Source: Cyclobacterium lianum
GTDB lineage: Bacteria > Bacteroidota > Bacteroidia > Cytophagales > Cyclobacteriaceae
Direction: 5' to 3'
DNA length: 64,000 nt
Assembly (NCBI RefSeq): GCF_900143075.1
Contig: NZ_FRCY01000008.1
Location: forward strand, 62,001-126,000
Shown here one piece after another: positions 52,670 through 61,398 of this stretch (the stretch's first letter is position 1; the number at the start of each line of letters is the position of its first letter). The translations under genes and the position numbers were made by a program. The notes under the pieces were generated by a model that saw only the letters and a list, made by a program, of their open reading frames with translations, was not told the origin of the DNA and ran no database searches.

Positions 52670-53836
52670 ATGGAGAAACACACAGAAAGGATTCACCTGT
52701 CTTTTCCGGAATTTCAGGGGAATGAATTGTCGCACGTGATGGCGGCTATGGATGAGGGGAAAATTTCGACACATGGTGAATTCATAGAGGCTTTTGAACA
52801 ACGCCTGGCCGGTTTGTTTCAGGCAGAGCATGTGGTGGCCATCAATTCTGGTACCTCAGCAATACACCTGGCGCTTCACTTACTCGGCGTTGGTCATGGA
52901 GATGAGGTCCTCTGTCAAAGTTTTACATTTATCGCCTCGACCAATCCCATTGTTTATCAGGGTGCCAATCCGGTACTGGTAGACAGCGAAAGAGATACCT
53001 GGAATATGTGTCCGGATATACTGGAAGAAACGATCAAAAAACGCCTTGCCATCGGCAAACGCCCCAAAGCAATTCTGGTGGTCAATCTCTTCGGAATGCC
53101 GGCTAAATGGGGTCGGATTCGGGAAATTAGTCAAAAATATCAGATACCGGTGATAGAGGATGCGGCAGAGGCCGTGGGTTCGGCTATAAGAGGACAACAT
53201 GCCGGTACTTTCGGTGATCTGGGTATTTTTTCATTTAATGGCAATAAGATTATCACAACAGGAAGTGGTGGGGCATTGCTTACTGACAACAGATTTATGG
53301 CCAAGAAGGCATCTTATCTTTCCACCCAGGCGAAGCTTGATTACCCTCACTATGAGCATTCGGAACTGGGTTTTAATTATAAGATGAACAATATTGCAGC
53401 CGGGATAGGACTGGCCCAGTTGGAAGCCCTACAGGATAGGGTAGCGAGGCGAAGGTTTATTTATCAGCGGTACAAGAAATACTTGCAGGACCTGCCTGGC
53501 ATACAGTTTTTGGATGAACCGCAGGGATATTTTTCCAACCGATGGCTGACTACCTTGCTCATACAACCACAGGAAACAGGATTTTCCGCCAGAGAGCTGA
53601 TGCTTACCCTCGGGGACCAGAATATTGAATCCAGATTGCTTTGGAAGCCCATGCACCTGCAGCCCTTGTACAGGCAAAGCCCTTTTTATGGGACAGGAGT
53701 TTCGGCAGCACTGTTTTCTCAGGGCATTTGCCTGCCCAGCAGTACCGGATTGTCCGACGCCGAAATGGGGCGGGTATTGGACGTGATATTCTCTTTACAC
53801 GGTGACAGCTTAAGGGCTTCTGAAAAAATGTTATGA
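52670..53836 (+). CDS. DegT/DnrJ/EryC1/StrS aminotransferase, PglE-like
   Basis: A 388-residue PLP-dependent sugar aminotransferase. The PLP lysine is Lys193 in FSFNGNKIITTGSGG; VIEDAAEAVGS holds the cofactor Asp, and INSGTSAIHLALHLLGVGHGDEV and SFTFIASTNPIVYQGANPV are family hallmarks. In the bacillosamine pathway PglE converts UDP-4-keto-6-deoxy-GlcNAc to the 4-amino sugar; context with PglC-, PglD- and PglF-like genes supports that. It overlaps the PglC-like gene by an ATGA junction. The sugar specificity is inferred. Confidence 0.88.
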   Translation: MEKHTERIHLSFPEFQGNELSHVMAAMDEGKISTHGEFIEAFEQRLAGLFQAEHVVAINSGTSAIHLALHLLGVGHGDEVLCQSFTFIASTNPIVYQGANPVLVDSERDTWNMCPDILEETIKKRLAIGKRPKAILVVNLFGMPAKWGRIREISQKYQIPVIEDAAEAVGSAIRGQHAGTFGDLGIFSFNGNKIITTGSGGALLTDNRFMAKKASYLSTQAKLDYPHYEHSELGFNYKMNNIAAGIGLAQLEALQDRVARRRFIYQRYKKYLQDLPGIQFLDEPQGYFSNRWLTTLLIQPQETGFSARELMLTLGDQNIESRLLWKPMHLQPLYRQSPFYGTGVSAALFSQGICLPSSTGLSDAEMGRVLDVIFSLHGDSLRASEKML

Positions 53837-54441
53837 TGATGGGGAAAAGAATTTTTGATTTTCTGGCGGCTCTTTTTTTATTGTTGGTGCTTTCTCCGCT
53901 TATTTTGGTCTTGTTTTTCCTGATCTGGTCGAGGAGGCAAGGACCTGTTTTATTCAGGCAAACCCGCACAGGGCAATATGGCAGACCATTTACCTTGTTG
54001 AAATTCCGAACCATGACCGACGAGCGGGACAGCATTGGACGACTTCTTCCAGATGAAGAAAGGTTTACCCGGCTGGGGCGATGGATGAGACAAAATTCTT
54101 TGGATGAACTGCCACAATTATTTTGCATACTGGCTGGCAAAATGAGCCTGGTCGGACCCAGGCCGCTGTTGCCAGAGTACCTCCCCCTGTATTCTGCCGC
54201 TCAGAATCGCCGCCATGAGGTTTTGCCCGGCATTACCGGACTGGCACAGGCCAAGGGACGTAATAGCCTGCGCTGGGAAGATAAATTCCGATTCGATACC
54301 TGGTATGTAAACCACCGCACCTTTATACTGGACCTCTGGATTCTTTTCCTGACGATCCGCCCGCTGATCAGGCAGGAACACATATATCCATCGGATAGCC
54401 GCTCAGTAATTCCCTTCAGGGGAAATAAACAAAGTGCCTGA
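53833..54441 (+). CDS. Sugar transferase, PglC-like monotopic phosphoglycosyl transferase
   Basis: A 202-residue enzyme of the bacterial sugar transferase family (small PglC class). One N-terminal hydrophobic segment forms the re-entrant helix (FLAALFLLLVLSPLILVLFFLIW). KFRTMTDERD and NSLDELPQLFCILAGKMSLVGPRP carry the catalytic Asp-Glu pair and the VGPRP motif; LPGITGLAQ is also typical. It transfers a phospho-sugar to undecaprenyl phosphate. The start is within an ATGA overlap with the PglE-like gene; ATG codons at 53836 and 53839 are alternatives. With the PNPT gene at 51.5 kb the cluster has two initiating enzymes. Confidence 0.9.
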   Translation: MMMGKRIFDFLAALFLLLVLSPLILVLFFLIWSRRQGPVLFRQTRTGQYGRPFTLLKFRTMTDERDSIGRLLPDEERFTRLGRWMRQNSLDELPQLFCILAGKMSLVGPRPLLPEYLPLYSAAQNRRHEVLPGITGLAQAKGRNSLRWEDKFRFDTWYVNHRTFILDLWILFLTIRPLIRQEHIYPSDSRSVIPFRGNKQSA

Positions 54442-54466
54442 ACAAGTAGAACCTTTTGCCATATCC

Positions 54467-55060
54467 ATGTATATTATCGGTGCATCTGGCCATGCTAAAG
54501 CAATTATCGACCTTCTAGGCGCAGATACGGAGCTGACTGGTATATTTGACGATAATCCTGCTTTGTCCCGTTTGATGGAATTTCAGGTTCTGGGGCCGGT
54601 ACCGGATGATTTCATTTTTGACCAACCCCTGTTAATAGCTGTGGGCACCAACAGTCATCGGAAAGCCCTCTACCTGCGTTATCGTGACCGCGCAGAGTTT
54701 GCTACGCTTGTTCATAGTACGGCTGTCTTGAGTAAGCGGGCATCGCTGGGAGCGGGTACGGTCCTTATGGAAGGGGCCATTGTAAAGGCAGACAGCCATG
54801 CAGGCAAGCAGGTAATTATCAACACCAGGGCATCGGCAGATCATGATTGCAGGCTTTCGGATTTTGTACACCTGGCACCCGGAGCTATTTTATGTGGTGG
54901 GGTGCAGGTGGGCGAGGGTAGTCTGGTTGGTGCCGGCAGTACCGTATTGCCCGGAATACAAATCGGGTCCTGGGTCACAATAGGCGCCGGGTCGGTGGTG
55001 ACCCGAAATGTGCCCGATGGCCGTACCTGGATTGGAAATGGCCTAAAAGGGACAGAGTGA
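54467..55060 (+). CDS. Sugar O/N-acetyltransferase, PglD/NeuD-like
   Basis: A 197-residue acetyltransferase with an N-terminal Rossmann-like domain (MYIIGASGHAKAIIDLLG) and a left-handed beta-helix of hexapeptide repeats (SLGAGTVLMEGAIVKA, VHLAPGAILCGGVQVGEGSLVGAGSTVLPGIQIG). The catalytic His is in RASADHDCRLSDF. PglD acetylates the 4-amino group of the bacillosamine precursor using acetyl-CoA. ATG 54467 is preferred over GTG 54434, which would overlap the previous gene. It completes the pathway with PglE- and PglF-like enzymes. Confidence 0.88.
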   Translation: MYIIGASGHAKAIIDLLGADTELTGIFDDNPALSRLMEFQVLGPVPDDFIFDQPLLIAVGTNSHRKALYLRYRDRAEFATLVHSTAVLSKRASLGAGTVLMEGAIVKADSHAGKQVIINTRASADHDCRLSDFVHLAPGAILCGGVQVGEGSLVGAGSTVLPGIQIGSWVTIGAGSVVTRNVPDGRTWIGNGLKGTE

Positions 55061-55488
55061 AGAACCCGGCAGGGTGTACACCTTCTCTTCCTCAGGATCA
55101 CAATTTCTGTTTTACCTGACTTGCCATTACAAATTCCTACCAGACGCTCTGTCTCCCCGCGGGGATTGGCAATCCTCAGATTCAGATTATGGGAGATATG
55201 CTTTGCTCGTAAAGCCAAAGTAACCTGTGAAATTCTCTACATCATTTATTACTTGCCCTCCCGGGACCGCAAAGCCTGCTTAATCTCAATTTGATATTCC
55301 AAATGTGGGGTCGTTGGGGCGTTGACCTACCGTTTCCTACATTTGCACCCATGCGGTCCGATATGGGGCCAGAGATCACACATGGGCTATTTACCCAAAT
55401 CGATTCTTCAGGGGCCGGGAATGAAGACCGAATTTAAGATTCCCAATCTTTCCCGCTTTTATTAAAAAAATTTTATCTTTCGCCACAG
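55061..55488. repeat. Spacer with GGATT-NNN-AATCC palindromes, copy set B
   Basis: No gene is seen. 55161-55177 (GGGGATT-GGC-AATCCTC) is a clear member of the palindrome family, and 55093-55109 (CAGGATCACAATTTCTG) is a decayed one. TATCTTTC just before the wzi ATG resembles the -7 consensus apart from the last base. Confidence 0.5.
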
Positions 55489-57102
55489 ATGCTACGAACC
55501 CTATCCTTTCTTTGCCTTTTACTTGTCGGTACAGGGATGCAGTCCCTCCAGGCTCAGGTCTTCGCAGGCGAGCCCATGTTGGAAGAAGCCGGCAGAAGGG
55601 CTCAGCTTCTGAATATGGGAGAAAATCGCGCCAGCTATACCCTCCGCCCCTTTGCAATGCCGCTTTCCCGACTGGTGGAGGGAGACAGCCTGCCGGCTGG
55701 AAGAGAAATAAAGGAAAATTGGAAATTATTGCCGCTCAGAGCTTCTTTGGGGCATGCGGGAAAACGGCCCTATGGGGCATATCCGTATTTGACGGTTCCT
55801 TCCCGGGGTCCCCAGCTTTGGCTGAATCCAGGCCTGCAATACGAAAAGGACTGGTTGGAGTTCCGTTTTCAGCCAGAGTTGGTATTTGCGCTAAACCGTT
55901 CCTACCAGGGGTTTCCTGACTCATATGGCCTGCCCACCAACCGCAAATACTTCCGGTATCCGAACACCATCAATTACCCTGAGCGCTTCAATAGGGGAGC
56001 CTTGTTGCGTATGGGATGGGGGCAAACCAAGCTGGCTGCCCATTGGCGCAAATGGGAGCTGAGCCTGGGGACCAACAGCATTTGGTGGGGCCCGGGACAA
56101 TTTCATTCCCTGATCTTCAGCCACCATGCGCCTGGTTTTCCGCACTTCAGTATAGGTACCAGAAGTCCGCTACCAACTTTTTTGGGTTCTTTCGAAACAC
56201 AACTGTTGTTTGGGAGGCTGCAAAGCACGGCATATGATCCAGTTCAGGAGGAGAGTCTCAATCAGCAATTTTATCGCCAGCACCGCAAAGACCCCCGCTA
56301 CCTGAATGCCTTGCTTTTTACCTGGTCTCCCAAATGGATCGACGGTTTATCTCTTGGATTTTCCCGGACTTTCCAGATTTACAACAGGGACCGGCCTTCT
56401 GGCCTGAGGGCACTCGCCCCGGTCATCATGCCACTGATTAAGGAAAACTATGGTTTCGTCAACGCCAATGGCGAATGGGATCAGCAAATAGCCGTGTTCG
56501 GGAGATGGCTGTTGCGTCTGGTGCAATCGGAGCTTTACTTCGAATATGGACGCCGCGATCATGCATTAAACTGGCGCGAGTTTTTTCTCAATCCCGAACA
56601 TGCCCGGGCATATCTGCTGGGCTTCACGAAAATCTGGACATTGCAAAATGGACATTTTCAGTTGCGCGGAGAAATGACGCAGCAGCAGGAATCGATCAAT
56701 CGGCTGGTCCGCTATGCGGGCAATGCCGGCTTGACCTGGCACGGGCATTCCAGATTGCGTGGTTTTACCCACCGGGGCGAACCGCTGGGTGTGGGTCTGG
56801 GGCCGGGCAGTAATATGCAGACAATAGAGCTGGCATATTTTAAGGATTGGAAGAAGGTCGGGGTACGTTTTGACCGCGTGGCGAGAAATGCAGATTTCTA
56901 TTATGCGGCAAATGGAGAGGATGCATCGCTGGCGCCCTGGACCGATCTGGCCCTGGCGTTGTTTTGGGAGAAAAAAATAAAGAACATTAACTTTTCAGCT
57001 AGCGGCCAGTTTATCAAGTCCCATCATTACCAGTGGCAGGCTGTAGCACCGGCAAGCAGGAATTTCACCCTGCAGCTTCAGGCCGTGTATCATTGGCAAT
57101 AA
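55489..57102 (+). CDS. Capsule assembly Wzi family outer-membrane protein
   Basis: A 537-residue beta-barrel-type protein with signal peptide MLRTLSFLCLLLVGTGMQSLQAQ. The body has Wzi hallmarks, including LGTNSIWWGPGQFHSLIFSHHAPGFPHFSIGT and many aromatic-rich strands, and ends in a terminal aromatic strand (TLQLQAVYHWQ) as outer-membrane proteins do. Wzi anchors capsular polysaccharide on the outer surface in E. coli. Its place between the PglD-like and PglF-like genes ties it to surface glycan attachment. Confidence 0.88.
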   Translation: MLRTLSFLCLLLVGTGMQSLQAQVFAGEPMLEEAGRRAQLLNMGENRASYTLRPFAMPLSRLVEGDSLPAGREIKENWKLLPLRASLGHAGKRPYGAYPYLTVPSRGPQLWLNPGLQYEKDWLEFRFQPELVFALNRSYQGFPDSYGLPTNRKYFRYPNTINYPERFNRGALLRMGWGQTKLAAHWRKWELSLGTNSIWWGPGQFHSLIFSHHAPGFPHFSIGTRSPLPTFLGSFETQLLFGRLQSTAYDPVQEESLNQQFYRQHRKDPRYLNALLFTWSPKWIDGLSLGFSRTFQIYNRDRPSGLRALAPVIMPLIKENYGFVNANGEWDQQIAVFGRWLLRLVQSELYFEYGRRDHALNWREFFLNPEHARAYLLGFTKIWTLQNGHFQLRGEMTQQQESINRLVRYAGNAGLTWHGHSRLRGFTHRGEPLGVGLGPGSNMQTIELAYFKDWKKVGVRFDRVARNADFYYAANGEDASLAPWTDLALALFWEKKIKNINFSASGQFIKSHHYQWQAVAPASRNFTLQLQAVYHWQ

Positions 57103-57187
57103 AAAGCCAAACGAAGTCAGCGGAAAGCGTCTCAGTTCGGGAAAGATATTTTCAATAAAGTATTTTTCAAAGATAACTTATGGCTTT

Positions 57188-57215
57188 TTTGTAAGAGTAA
57201 AAACCATTATCTTTG
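57188..57215 (+). promoter_or_regulatory. Promoter of the PglF-like gene
   Basis: TATCTTTG (57208-57215) matches TAnnTTTG exactly and TTTG (57188-57191) lies 16 bases upstream. The ATG 57257 follows about 40 bases later. Confidence 0.5.
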
Positions 57216-57256
57216 GCAGGTATTTGTTGACAGCTACTAACCGTAAGTTTTTATCC

Positions 57257-59173
57257 ATGTTTTTTTCAAAGAAAATAAACATTCTGCCCAGATGGCTTAT
57301 CGCATGTCTTGACTCGATCATTCTCTTTATTTCCATTTTTTTCGCATATTTTCTGGCCACCAATTTTGATTGGCTGCAAATGGCCAATTTGCAGGTGTTT
57401 CAGGGATCAATGACCTTTGTATTTGTAGGTCTTCTGGTCATGTTCCTGACAAAAAGTTATACCGGAATCGTACGGCATACCGGGATAATGGATGGGATGC
57501 TTATCTTACGTACGGTGGGTTTCACGGTACTGGTCGTAGGCTTGTTAAACTTTCTACTCGTATTTATTAATGGTAGCGGGCGGGTAGTTCCATTCGCTGT
57601 ACTGATCATTGGAGGCATGCTCTCTTTGTTTTTTCTGATTACCTATCGCTTGCTGGTCAAAGATTTTTTCAGAAAAAACAAACTCAAGGGGATGGATCTT
57701 CCGAAAAAGAAAATTTTGATCTATGGAGCCGGAGAAGCGGGTAGCATTACCTACAGGGCGGTAGTAAAGGACAGTCATTACCGGTATTTGGTCTACGGAT
57801 TCCTGGACGACGACCCACGTAAGAAGGGCAAGTATTTTGAAGGATTGCCGGTATTTGGAAATGTTGATGAATTGGCCGATTTGTCGGCAAAGTATGAGCT
57901 GGAAGAGTTGATCATTGCCATTATTGAGCTTACTCCAAAACGTAGAAGGGAGATTATTGACGCTTGTATTGCATTGGATATCCATGCCATGACCATACCT
58001 CCTGTAAATCAATGGGTTGGAGGGAACCTTAGCCCAGGGGCGCTGAGGGATGTCAAAATAGAAGACTTACTTGGTCGGGAGTCAATTTGTCTGAAAAATA
58101 AAAAGGTGTCTGGAATGATATCCGGGAAACGGGTATTGGTCACAGGTGCAGCAGGCTCAATTGGGAGTGAATTGTCCCGCCAAATTGCCCGGTGCGCACC
58201 AGAAATGTTGATCCTATTGGATATTGCCGAATCTCCCTTGCACGACCAGGAAGTATTTATCCGGAACGAATTCAGGGACTTGCCCCTGCATGCGGTATTA
58301 GAGGATGTTACTAACCTTGAAGGTGTCAAACGGGTATTTGAAAATTTCCAACCGGAATACGTGTTCCATGCGGCTGCTTTAAAGCATGTGCCGATGATGG
58401 AAAAGTACCCGGCCAAGGCCGTACAGTGCAACCTGCTGGGCACTAAAAATGTCGCCGATTGTGCACTGGCATTTGGTGTAAAAAAGATGGTCATGGTCAG
58501 TACCGATAAAGCTGTGAATCCCACCAATGTGATGGGTGCAAGCAAAAGGCTGGCCGAAATGTACGTGCAATCCCTGGATAAATTTCAAAAGGAACAGCAC
58601 CAAGAAAGTACAGGTTTTATTACGACCCGCTTTGGGAATGTCCTTGGATCAAACGGTTCAGTAATCCCGCTGTTTAAACGGCAATTGAAAAGTGGAGGGC
58701 CCCTTACCGTTACCGATCCGGATGTCACCCGTTACTTTATGACAATCCCGGAGGCCTGTGACCTGGTACTGGAGGCTGGCGTTATGGGAAATGGGGGAGA
58801 GATCTACGTTTTTGATATGGGTGAGCCGATCAGGATTATTGATCTTGCCAGGAAGATGATTTACCTCAGTGGCAAGAAACCAGGAAAAGATATCGAGATT
58901 GAGATCACCGGACTGCGTCCTGGAGAAAAACTATACGAAGAGGTATTGGATTCCGGAGAATTGTCTGTGGAAACCCATCACCCAAAAATCAAGATAGCAC
59001 TTGTCCGGCCGGGCAATTACCAGGAAATCAAGAGAAAAATGCTCTTGTTTGAAACACTGTTCGATCCCGAAGATGAGATGCAACTGGTTGGACACATGAA
59101 AAAAATGGTGCCGGAATACATCAGTAAAATGTCCCGCTTCGAACTACTGGATGGACAGAAAATAGAAAAATAG
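57257..59173 (+). CDS. UDP-GlcNAc 4,6-dehydratase, PglF/WbpM-like, membrane-anchored
   Basis: A 638-residue enzyme: four N-terminal helices (LIACLDSIILFISIFFAYFLA and three more), a first Rossmann domain (LIYGAGEAGSITYRA) and a C-terminal SDR domain with the NAD site VTGAAGSIGSELSRQ. The active-site MGASKR replaces the usual YxxxK Tyr with Met, a mark of the long WbpM/PglF class. PglF makes UDP-4-keto-6-deoxy-GlcNAc, the first step of the bacillosamine route. The start is ATG 57257; an in-frame TTG at 57224 is less likely. It is the first enzyme of the pathway served by the PglE, PglD and PglC-like genes upstream. Confidence 0.92.
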   Translation: MFFSKKINILPRWLIACLDSIILFISIFFAYFLATNFDWLQMANLQVFQGSMTFVFVGLLVMFLTKSYTGIVRHTGIMDGMLILRTVGFTVLVVGLLNFLLVFINGSGRVVPFAVLIIGGMLSLFFLITYRLLVKDFFRKNKLKGMDLPKKKILIYGAGEAGSITYRAVVKDSHYRYLVYGFLDDDPRKKGKYFEGLPVFGNVDELADLSAKYELEELIIAIIELTPKRRREIIDACIALDIHAMTIPPVNQWVGGNLSPGALRDVKIEDLLGRESICLKNKKVSGMISGKRVLVTGAAGSIGSELSRQIARCAPEMLILLDIAESPLHDQEVFIRNEFRDLPLHAVLEDVTNLEGVKRVFENFQPEYVFHAAALKHVPMMEKYPAKAVQCNLLGTKNVADCALAFGVKKMVMVSTDKAVNPTNVMGASKRLAEMYVQSLDKFQKEQHQESTGFITTRFGNVLGSNGSVIPLFKRQLKSGGPLTVTDPDVTRYFMTIPEACDLVLEAGVMGNGGEIYVFDMGEPIRIIDLARKMIYLSGKKPGKDIEIEITGLRPGEKLYEEVLDSGELSVETHHPKIKIALVRPGNYQEIKRKMLLFETLFDPEDEMQLVGHMKKMVPEYISKMSRFELLDGQKIEK

Positions 59174-59482
59174 TTTCTCCGATTGAAACCGCTCCCCAGC
59201 ATTTGTGATCTCGTGGTTGAGATAACGGGAGCTTTGTAATCCCCGCAACGGTATTGGGATTGGTGTACGGCGTATTTAATTATTAAATATTGCGTCAGCA
59301 GGGTTTGCAATCCCGAGGACAGATAATAAAGGATTTGTAATCCCGGCAAGCTGCAAGTGATCCCCTTTACACATACCCGTTTAGTACCGCATCCGGTTCG
59401 CCGGATTCCAAATCCTGCATTATATGGGTTAGGACTTAAAAATTCCGAACAGCCCTGCCGGTAGCTGTAAGAGCTGCTACCC
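59174..59482. repeat. Spacer with GGATT-NNN-AATCC palindromes, copy set C
   Basis: Four copies in about 190 bases: near 59,227 (decayed), 59301-59314 (GGGTT-TGC-AATCCC), 59331-59344 (GGATT-TGT-AATCCC) and 59402-59416 (CGGATT-CCA-AATCCTG). A further decayed one is near 59,432 (AGGACTTAAAAATTCC). No gene is seen. Confidence 0.6.
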
Positions 59483-60388
59483 TCAGGGTTTGTTGGGGTC
59501 TTCCGGTAAGCCGTGCTTTCTAAAGAAGCTGGCAGGATCCTCCGGTACAGCCACCGTTTGGTCATAGGTCCTTCCGGTTTTCTCAAAAAGCTCCCTTCTG
59601 CCTTTGATGTCATCTACCAGCTCCATGTATGCAATCTGTCCTACCCGGACAGCCACCCGCCGGGGTACCACCACAACACCGTCTGAGTCTGCCACGATCA
59701 CATCTCCGGGGTAGACCGTGCATCCGCCAACCACTACCGGCCGCTGTACATCGATCACCTCATTTCGTCCTATGCGCTCACCTCTTCCCCTTTTGCTGTA
59801 GTCGGTATACACCGGATTTTTTTGCCGGATGATCTCGTCTATGTCGCGGACTCCACCGGCAGAAACCAGACCGACGGCTCCTTTCTCCTGCCAGTCCATG
59901 ATATTTTTTGATCCGGTTGATCCGGTGTCATTGTCATCCCTGTTGTCCATGACTACCACGGTACCCGGTTTGATAAATTCGCCGAATGGCTCAGCAGACA
60001 ATTGGGAGTACCACATACCACGCCACTGCCGGTATACCTCATAATTTTCCGGTTGGGTCAGGTCAGCTCCCGGGTGCATGGGCCTGTTGGTAGGCCCGTA
60101 GCGGACGGTCACGGCTATGCCGGAAAAGCGATGCGCCATGGTTTCCACATCCCGCCACAAGGGAGCAATATCGGGCTTCATGACTCCCACATCCATATAG
60201 CCTACGGTGACCAGGCCATCAACGACATCCGTGACCCGGGCTCCCTTATACAATTCAAGCAGCACCTCATCGGATACTTCTACAGCTTCCTGGGCATAGC
60301 CCGTGTTGCTACAGTAGAAAGGCGATACCAGAAAAGTAATCGCCAGAAACCTGAGGGAATTTCGGGAAAGAGATCTCAGCAAATTCAT
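59483..60388 (-). CDS. RraA family protein with signal peptide
   Basis: A 301-residue protein of the RraA / HMG-CHA aldolase fold, usually 160-230 residues and cytosolic. Hallmarks are GARVTDVVDGL, GTVVVMDNRDD, AVGLVSAGGVRDIDEI (the conserved Gly-Arg-Asp metal/substrate motif) and PGDVIVADSDGVVVVPR. The N-terminus (NSLRFLAITFLVSPFYCSNTGYAQ) is a signal peptide, so the protein should be periplasmic, and the fold is extended by insertions such as TNRPMHPGADLTQPENYEVYRQWRG. Oxaloacetate decarboxylase or aldolase activity is possible for the fold. Its true role is open. A leftward gene, 46 bases from fabG. Confidence 0.85.
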   Translation of the reverse strand: MNLLRSLSRNSLRFLAITFLVSPFYCSNTGYAQEAVEVSDEVLLELYKGARVTDVVDGLVTVGYMDVGVMKPDIAPLWRDVETMAHRFSGIAVTVRYGPTNRPMHPGADLTQPENYEVYRQWRGMWYSQLSAEPFGEFIKPGTVVVMDNRDDNDTGSTGSKNIMDWQEKGAVGLVSAGGVRDIDEIIRQKNPVYTDYSKRGRGERIGRNEVIDVQRPVVVGGCTVYPGDVIVADSDGVVVVPRRVAVRVGQIAYMELVDDIKGRRELFEKTGRTYDQTVAVPEDPASFFRKHGLPEDPNKP

Positions 60389-60434
60389 AGTTATTTTGGG
60401 TTTAAAGGTTTGTTCAAATGGGTGATCAAATCGA

Positions 60435-61181
60435 TCAGGTATACATGGCTCCGTTGACCTGCAGGGTTTGCCCGGAAATATAGGTGCTCATGTCGGAACC
60501 CAGAAACACACAGGCGTCGGCCACTTCTTCAGGCTTTCCACCCCTTTTCATAGGAATGGCATCCCGCCAGCCCTGAACGGTCTTTTCATCAAGGACGGCA
60601 GTCATTTCCGTTTCTATGAAGCCCGGCGCAATGGCATTGCAGCGGATATTTCTGGAGCCAAGTTCCAGTGCCACGGATTTGGTAAAGCCAATAATTCCAG
60701 CTTTGGAGGCGGCATAATTGGCCTGCCCGGCATTTCCTTTGATACCCACTACAGAGGTGATGTTGATAATAGAACCTGCCTTTGCTTTCATCATGCTGCG
60801 GGTTACTGCTTTTACGGTGTTGAAGCAGGACTTCAGGTTGATGTTGATCACCTCGTCCCAGTGTTCTTCGCTCATCCGCATCAGCAGGTTGTCCCGCGTG
60901 ATCCCGGCATTGTTTACAAGGATATCAATGCCTCCCAATTCCGCCTGTACATCTGAGATGAGCTGCTCAGCAGCTTTAAAATCAGCCGCATCCGACCTAT
61001 AGCCCCTGGCCTTTATACCATAGGCAGACAGCTCCTTCTCCAGCTCCTGACCTTTCTCTACACTGGACAAAAAAGTAAAGGCTACGTCAGCACCTTCTTC
61101 TGCAAAACGCATGGCAATGGCTCTTCCGATACCTTTGGAAGCCCCGGTTACCAGGGCCTTTTTTCCTGTAAGTAATCCCAT
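60435..61181 (-). CDS. fabG: 3-oxoacyl-[acyl-carrier-protein] reductase FabG
   Basis: A 248-residue SDR. NADPH site VTGASKGIGRAIAMRF near residue 12; NNAGITRDNLLMRM; catalytic Ser in INITSVVGIKGNAGQANYAASKAG (Tyr and Lys in YAASK); PGFIETEMT. This pattern is very close to consensus FabG of fatty-acid synthesis. ATG 61181 is chosen; TTG 61187 adds two residues. It is the upstream gene of the leftward pair with the RraA-like gene. Confidence 0.93.
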   Translation of the reverse strand: MGLLTGKKALVTGASKGIGRAIAMRFAEEGADVAFTFLSSVEKGQELEKELSAYGIKARGYRSDAADFKAAEQLISDVQAELGGIDILVNNAGITRDNLLMRMSEEHWDEVININLKSCFNTVKAVTRSMMKAKAGSIINITSVVGIKGNAGQANYAASKAGIIGFTKSVALELGSRNIRCNAIAPGFIETEMTAVLDEKTVQGWRDAIPMKRGGKPEEVADACVFLGSDMSTYISGQTLQVNGAMYT

Positions 61182-61336
61182 ATTCAAAATTTTTAGGTTT
61201 TTTCTTTTCCAAAAATAGGTATTTATTCCAAAACTTCGGAGAAGACAACCTCAAAAATGCTTTCTCCATCTTCGGTGTTTTTCTCAGGTGCTGTACTTTC
61301 ATTGGGAATCTGCCAGCTTTGATTATCAAAACCAAA

Positions 61337-61367
61337 TTTTTTTCTGAACATTATTATTATAAATTTG
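61337..61367 (+). promoter_or_regulatory. Promoter of lpdA
   Basis: TAAATTTG (61360-61367) matches the -7 consensus; TTTT (61337-61340) lies 19 bases upstream. The ATG 61399 follows 31 bases later. It lies in the divergent spacer with fabG. Confidence 0.5.
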
Positions 61368-61398
61368 CATAGCAAAAAAAGAAATAAAATCGAATCAT

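Noticed and set aside
61210-61232. Promoter-like match upstream of fabG
   Set aside because: A -7-like element is present, but the nearest TTTG is only 11 bases away, outside the usual 17-20 spacing.
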